From: Owenia fusiformis
Taxonomy: Eukaryota; Annelida; Polychaeta; Sabellida; Oweniidae
Length of the DNA: 64,000 nt
Reading direction: 5' to 3'
Assembly: GCA_903813345.2 (NCBI GenBank)
Contig: CAIIXF020000003.1
Span: 7,647,815-7,711,814, forward strand
A program made the position numbers and the translations under genes. The notes under the pieces are model-generated. The model did no database searches, was not told the DNA's origin, and worked only from the letters and a program-made list of their open reading frames with translations. Positions 55,801 through 61,800 of this stretch are shown here, piece by piece (the first letter of the stretch is position 1; each line of letters begins with the position of its first letter).

Positions 55801-58800
55801 TACTAATTTCACCTCCAAATTAAAATCTTAATAAGATGCTGTAACAAGCAATTAGTGGTTAAGTTAACTTTTCTCAGTGGTTAAGTCCAGAGTATTGCCT
55901 TACGTTTTAATGGACAGGCCAATTATCGGTTGAGATAATTCAGTCTAAATAGAGAATGTACCATGAATGTACAAAGTGGAGACTGAGATAATGTTGTACA
56001 GATAGCAGTATCCAGATAACCCCAGAACAGAATTTTTGAATGGCAAAGGGCAACATTAGAAAAAAGCTTCATAAACTCTTAATAAGCACACAATGTGAAA
56101 GGGATAAATGACAACTTTACATTCAACTGCAGAATTCAGTACACACCTTTTCAAAATATACTCTTTGCATTCGTTTGACTTCGCTCCTTATAGCTTTAAA
56201 GAGAGCTTCGACTTAACTTGATAGTTTATAGGTAGACTCTGATAAAGATAAAAGTATTTTTCAACTGTTCATTCCTTGACCTCTCTATGGTCATTTCTTC
56301 ATGTTCATTAATGTAGTGAGCATCTATCTATTCTACACATTTTTAAACTAATTCAGGTAGATTGAATTCAAATTTTGAGTAAATCCTATGACAGAGTGTC
56401 TCTGGGTCTCAGGTCTTGTAATTTTAGGTAGTCCAGGATTTGAATTCCAACATTCATAAATTTTCATGTATTTTTTATTATACTACTGTTACACCCTATG
56501 CTTAGTGAGCGGACCTAATTTCAAGGGTGATGGTAAAGACGAGGCATGGCGCCCAAACCTGGCCTGTAACTAGGTGCACTGATGCTTTCTTCGCAAATTA
56601 CATCGCCATTGCTCGTCATCGAAATTCTGATCGCCGAATAGACACTCTAGTAAACATTCATTTTGCATTGGATGTACATAACTAGAGACCGTCTTATTTC
56701 GCATATATGAAAAAATAAAACATATCTAGGTACATATATCTTTATATGTGACATCGATCAGGAATTATTGACATATTGACAATATTAGGTTGTAATTTCT
56801 TGCGGTAAATTCAAATTGTATCTTTAAACGACTGTTTCATCTTAACTATTCGTTTTATTGGATGTAAAACAAACGGTATGCATAGTTTAACATCTTTCAC
56901 TTCTAAAACAGCATAAAATATCACAATATCATCACCTTATGCTGCAATAATACGACTTAAAAGATTATGGTACTAATATTTTTTGGTTTTTGGGCGCCCT
57001 GCCTCGTCTTTACCATCACCCTTGAAATTAGCTCCGCTCACTAAGCATAGGGTGTGTTAGTCTCTCCCACATTGATGTCAATTTCTTCTTAATTCCTACG
57101 TATTTCTACTCTTTTCCAGTTGGTGATCAACTTAATAGATATCAACGACAACAATCCTACATTTCCACTGTCAGAATATATTCCTCAAAATTCTGTAGCT
57201 GAGACAATTGCAGAGGGCACTGAGATCACTAGAGGTAAGAAACAGGGCATTGAATGAGGGCATTGAGATAAATAGGACTAAAGAAGCTATTCAGATACAT
57301 GTATTTAAAAAGAAATTGATGCACACATGCTAAAAGCAAAAAAAGATTGATTGAATGACTCCTGAAAATATAAAGAACATGAGGGAAGCAATAAAAAAGC
57401 TTGACCCATACAAAAGCATAGACCCAGCCCAGAAAACAGTACTAATGATACTACAAAAGAACTAATTGAAAAGGTTATTCTGTAAAGAATGTTGAGAAAA
57501 CCCACATGTCAAGATTTTTGAATTTACACTTGTTGACTTAAACCATGGTCTTCCTCAATATGTTTCAGTGACTGCAATTGACAAGGATGCGGGTGAGAAT
57601 GCCAGGCTACAATACAGTATTCCCAATGATGGCAACTTCACTATTGAGACAAGGAACAATGTGGGGATCATCAAAACTGCCAGGTATCTGAAAAAAGGGA
57701 ATACAATTTTATTTTGAAACTTTCAGTGAGTAAGTCTTGCTTACCTGATGGGAATCACAGTCCATGATTTGCTCAAATATCTTTGAGAAAGAATGGGTAA
57801 ACACCATAGGCCCGCAATACAAGACCAAGTCTGAACCAGTAAATGTAAATACACAATGGGCAATATTTCAAAGGCAATTTGATCAGGTTCATTTTAATGT
57901 CACATATTTAATAATGAATAAAGAAATGAAAAATTTGTAAACGAACAATTTGGAGTTGCAATAGCGAAGAATTCAAAACCTGATTGTATAAAAACAACAC
58001 TAGACTGGAATATCTATTTATAATGAAGCTCTATTTACAAGTAAAAAAAATTAAAATATTCATCATAACATATCAGGTGAAAACTTGAAAATATTGCATT
58101 CATTTTTCAGACGGCTTGATTACGACTTCATACCGGATCATACCTACAAATTCCAAGTGGTTGCCGTTGACAATGGTGAACCACCACGTAGTGGTTCTGC
58201 CATGGTCCGTGTGTCCATAACCAATGTCAATGATGAACCTCCAATGTTTAATCCTTCAGTTATTGAAGCTAGAGTTAATGAAGATGCTAACCCAAATACT
58301 GTGGTCACAGTCGTACAGGCCTCAGACCCTGATGGCGATCGAGTCACGTTTTCTCTCAAAGGTAAGTTAGCATTCTTGGATGAATCTTCATAAAATTGCA
58401 TTCAAAATTTCCATATCAATTTATTCATGAATCATAGTCACTTAATCTCCAATGGATAGTAGAATTTATTTTTATTTTTCCAAATGGTGACATGATTTGT
58501 AGTTTTTATTTGCATTTTTATGTATGCCCATACTGTTTTAGGCCCATCAGGACCATTTGAAATGAACCCTAACTCTGGAGTAATTACGCTGGTTGAAAGA
58601 ATCAACACAAATGCCGTGAAATATGTCCTTAACGTCACGGCAACTGATGATAATTCCTGTTGCCGTAGTGGCACCAGACAACATAGCGATGGTGTCGTAA
58701 TCATTGAGGTTATAGACGTCAACAACAATGCACCAAAATTCCCCGATTGTGACTCTTATAACCCGACAATTCTGGAAAATCAAAACATCGGTCTTTCAGT

Positions 58801-61800
58801 TATAACTGTATCAGCTCAGGATTTAGACAGTGGGAGTAATGGTGAAATCAGATATTCAATCGTTAACTCCCCAAATCAGGATAGTGATTTATTCGAGATT
58901 GATCCCTTTAATGGCACCATAACAACATCAAATGTTTTCGATCGTGAGAGCTCAAATAACGTCAAAGAATACGGAGTGACAATAAAGGCTGCAGATAGAG
59001 GGAGCAGCAGCTTGGCTGGACTCTGCAACTTCAAAGTGAAAATTGGTGATTTGAACGATAATGACCCCACCCTTGATCAAAGCAGCTACCAGATTACCAT
59101 TCCAGAAAGTATCGAACTTAACACTAGAATCCTGAGGGTCTACGCCAATGACAGAGATACTGGGATAAATGCCCAGGTTTTCTACGAACTCGTATCTGAT
59201 CCTTCAGGATTCTTTGCGCTGGATAGAGAATCTGGTTGGTTGAGCGTTGTCAAGGCGATAAACCAGGTAAACATTTAAAAAGAAAAGTGGATCAAACTTT
59301 AAAGAATAAAGTCAACCTATAAAAACTGTCAGTTGATTATGAAGCAACTTCTCTTAATTTATTAAACCTAAAAATCTCAATTAAGAGGAAGCTCTTTGAA
59401 AAGAAGTATTGATGATATTTTAAATTGAGATATAGAGGTTGAGCTAGTTGAGTAGTTAAGAGTAAATAATTTTAGAATGAGTTACTTGATACTTCAATAT
59501 TTGTACTACCCCCTCCCCACCTGGCATGCAATATCAGCAACATCTTCCACTTTACATATTTATTAATATACTAACTGGTATATATTGCATTCCAGAGAGA
59601 GAAAGTGATCCTTGAGGTGAAGGCAACAGATCGTGGCACCCCTCCAAGGTCAGACACTGCCGAAGTTGAAATCTCCATCAAGGATACTGTGAACAAGCCA
59701 CCTGTGTGGATCGAAAACATAGACAATACACCAATCACAATACTTGAGAACACCCCACAGGATGACGTCGTAGGGACGTATCGTGCGCAATCTCAAATTG
59801 AGGGTAACCCAGGTGTGAGCTACTCCATCCAAACTGGGGTATCACCCGAGAGTAACAACCCGAAAAGTTTTTTCTCTAGGACTATCGATACGGGGAATTC
59901 AGATGTCCCATCAGCTATGGAAGTTCTTGTCCTGGATTATTTGGATTATGAGAAGATCCCAGAGTACATTTTGACATTAAGAGTTGCAGTAAGGATTCAA
60001 CCCTCTTACCCTTTTCAATAATAATTTTACTTTCACTCTCTGACTATGAGATAATCCTTTGATCAGCCAATCAGAAAAGGTCATTCAAAATTCAACTTCA
60101 CGAAGCTATGCCTCCATACTAATTATCCATGTCAATCTTGCTTCCTCTGCACTTTTTAGAGAGAAAACTGTAATTTTATTTCATTATTTTCTTTTCAATT
60201 TCAGAATCGCGCTGGCAACCCTCTTCACACGGAGGCTCATCTCACAATACGGCTAATCGATGTGAATGATGTCATCCCGCTATTTGAGGGAGTTGATGAG
60301 AACAACCGCTATCCCGCCAGTGTTGCAGAGAATGCCCTCATTGGGACGTCGGTCGTTGTTACACATGCTGTTGATACTGATGTTACACCTGAATTCGCAA
60401 GGGTAAGCTCAAAATTTTGATTTTATTTGAAAAACAGTGTAGAAGTAGAATTTTTCTGGATCAAGTTAGTTATTGTTCAAGAATAAGATTTATTACAAAT
60501 AGCGTGTGCAATTAAAGCCAATTTTCAATTAGATAAAAAAATTTAAAATTGGAACTTATGAGTTTGTTAAAAATAAAAATATCAGACTTAAGTCTATTTC
60601 ATGGCATTGTCTCCTTGGGGTCGTGCATACTAGAAGGAAAGGAATGAATGGAAACACTTTGAGATTGACTGCTTGGACATTGGCATATACTGCTTGAACA
60701 TTGGCATATACTGCTTGAACATTGGCATATACTGCTTGGACATTAACTGCTTGGACATTGGCATATACTGCTTGGACATTGGCATATACTGCTTGAACAT
60801 TGTCATATATTCCTTGGACATAGGCATATACTGCTTGTAGATTGGCATATATTTTTGTTGTAGAATGGCATATATTGCTTTCAGATTTTCATATACTGCT
60901 TAGAGATTGGCCCTATATATTTTGTAATTGTCATTCAAGGTCACCTATGGTATTGAAGAGAAAGGCCAGGATTGGCGGAAATTCAGCATTGACCCTGTGA
61001 CAGGTCTTGTTGAGACAATGGCTCAATTTGACCGTGAAGAACAGAGTGAATACTTCATCACTGTCTATGCGGAAGATGGAGCACCATCTGCACGTCCTAA
61101 GTCAAACGGGAATCCTAACCGTGGTATGTGTTATTTCTGAAAAGTCAATAATGTTATTTGATTTAATGCTTTTTTAATAAAAGAAAGTGAGCTATTGAAA
61201 GGTTCGTGTAAATAAACCAATTTTGATTTGTGTAAAATGTACCAAAATTGATGTGTCTATTCCAAATTAGGATATGCTGAGGTACACATCAAGATCTCTG
61301 ATGTTAACGACAATAGACCAACATTTGCTGCAAGTATTTATAATGCTACCGTGGATGAAAATGCCGACACTGGACATATGGTTGCCACGGTAACTGCTGA
61401 TGACAATGATGAAGGTATGATAAAAAATAACAGATCAACAGTGTATTTTTTTATAACTATTAATTAATTTTAATTTAATTTATAAGTATTAATTTGTAAT
61501 TTATGAAGGTGAGGTAGAAAACAATCTCTTTTTATTCCATTTTTAATGTATCTTCTAACTGTGAAAAATGAAGATTATACTATTTTATGACACCATTGAA
61601 GTGGTATTTTAATACCAATTTGACCAACAATTTTTATGTATTTCCAGCGAGTATCCTCCAGTACTCAATTATTGACGTCACAGTAGATCGGGGAAGTAGC
61701 GGCAACGAATTTGCCGTCAAACAAGACACTGGCGAGATCTATGTTGCGGGGAAACTTGACTATGAAAACGGCCCTCGGGAATACACATTGCGTTACAGGG

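Larger units (their letters stand above)
54460..57119. other. Intron 4 (2.66 kb), hosting two transposable elements
   Basis: Contains a degenerate GATGTCATAAGG tandem repeat (54474-54648, resuming 55559-55605), split by the hAT element; an inverted family A copy (56155-56220); and the foldback MITE (56492-57054), which ends 65 bases before exon 5. No coding sequence of the host gene. Confidence 0.8.

Noticed and set aside
56492-57054. Assignment of the foldback element to Transib/RAG-type transposons
   Set aside because: A 5-bp duplication and CAC start are suggestive, but CACCCTATG does not match the CACWRTG terminus and no transposase is present.
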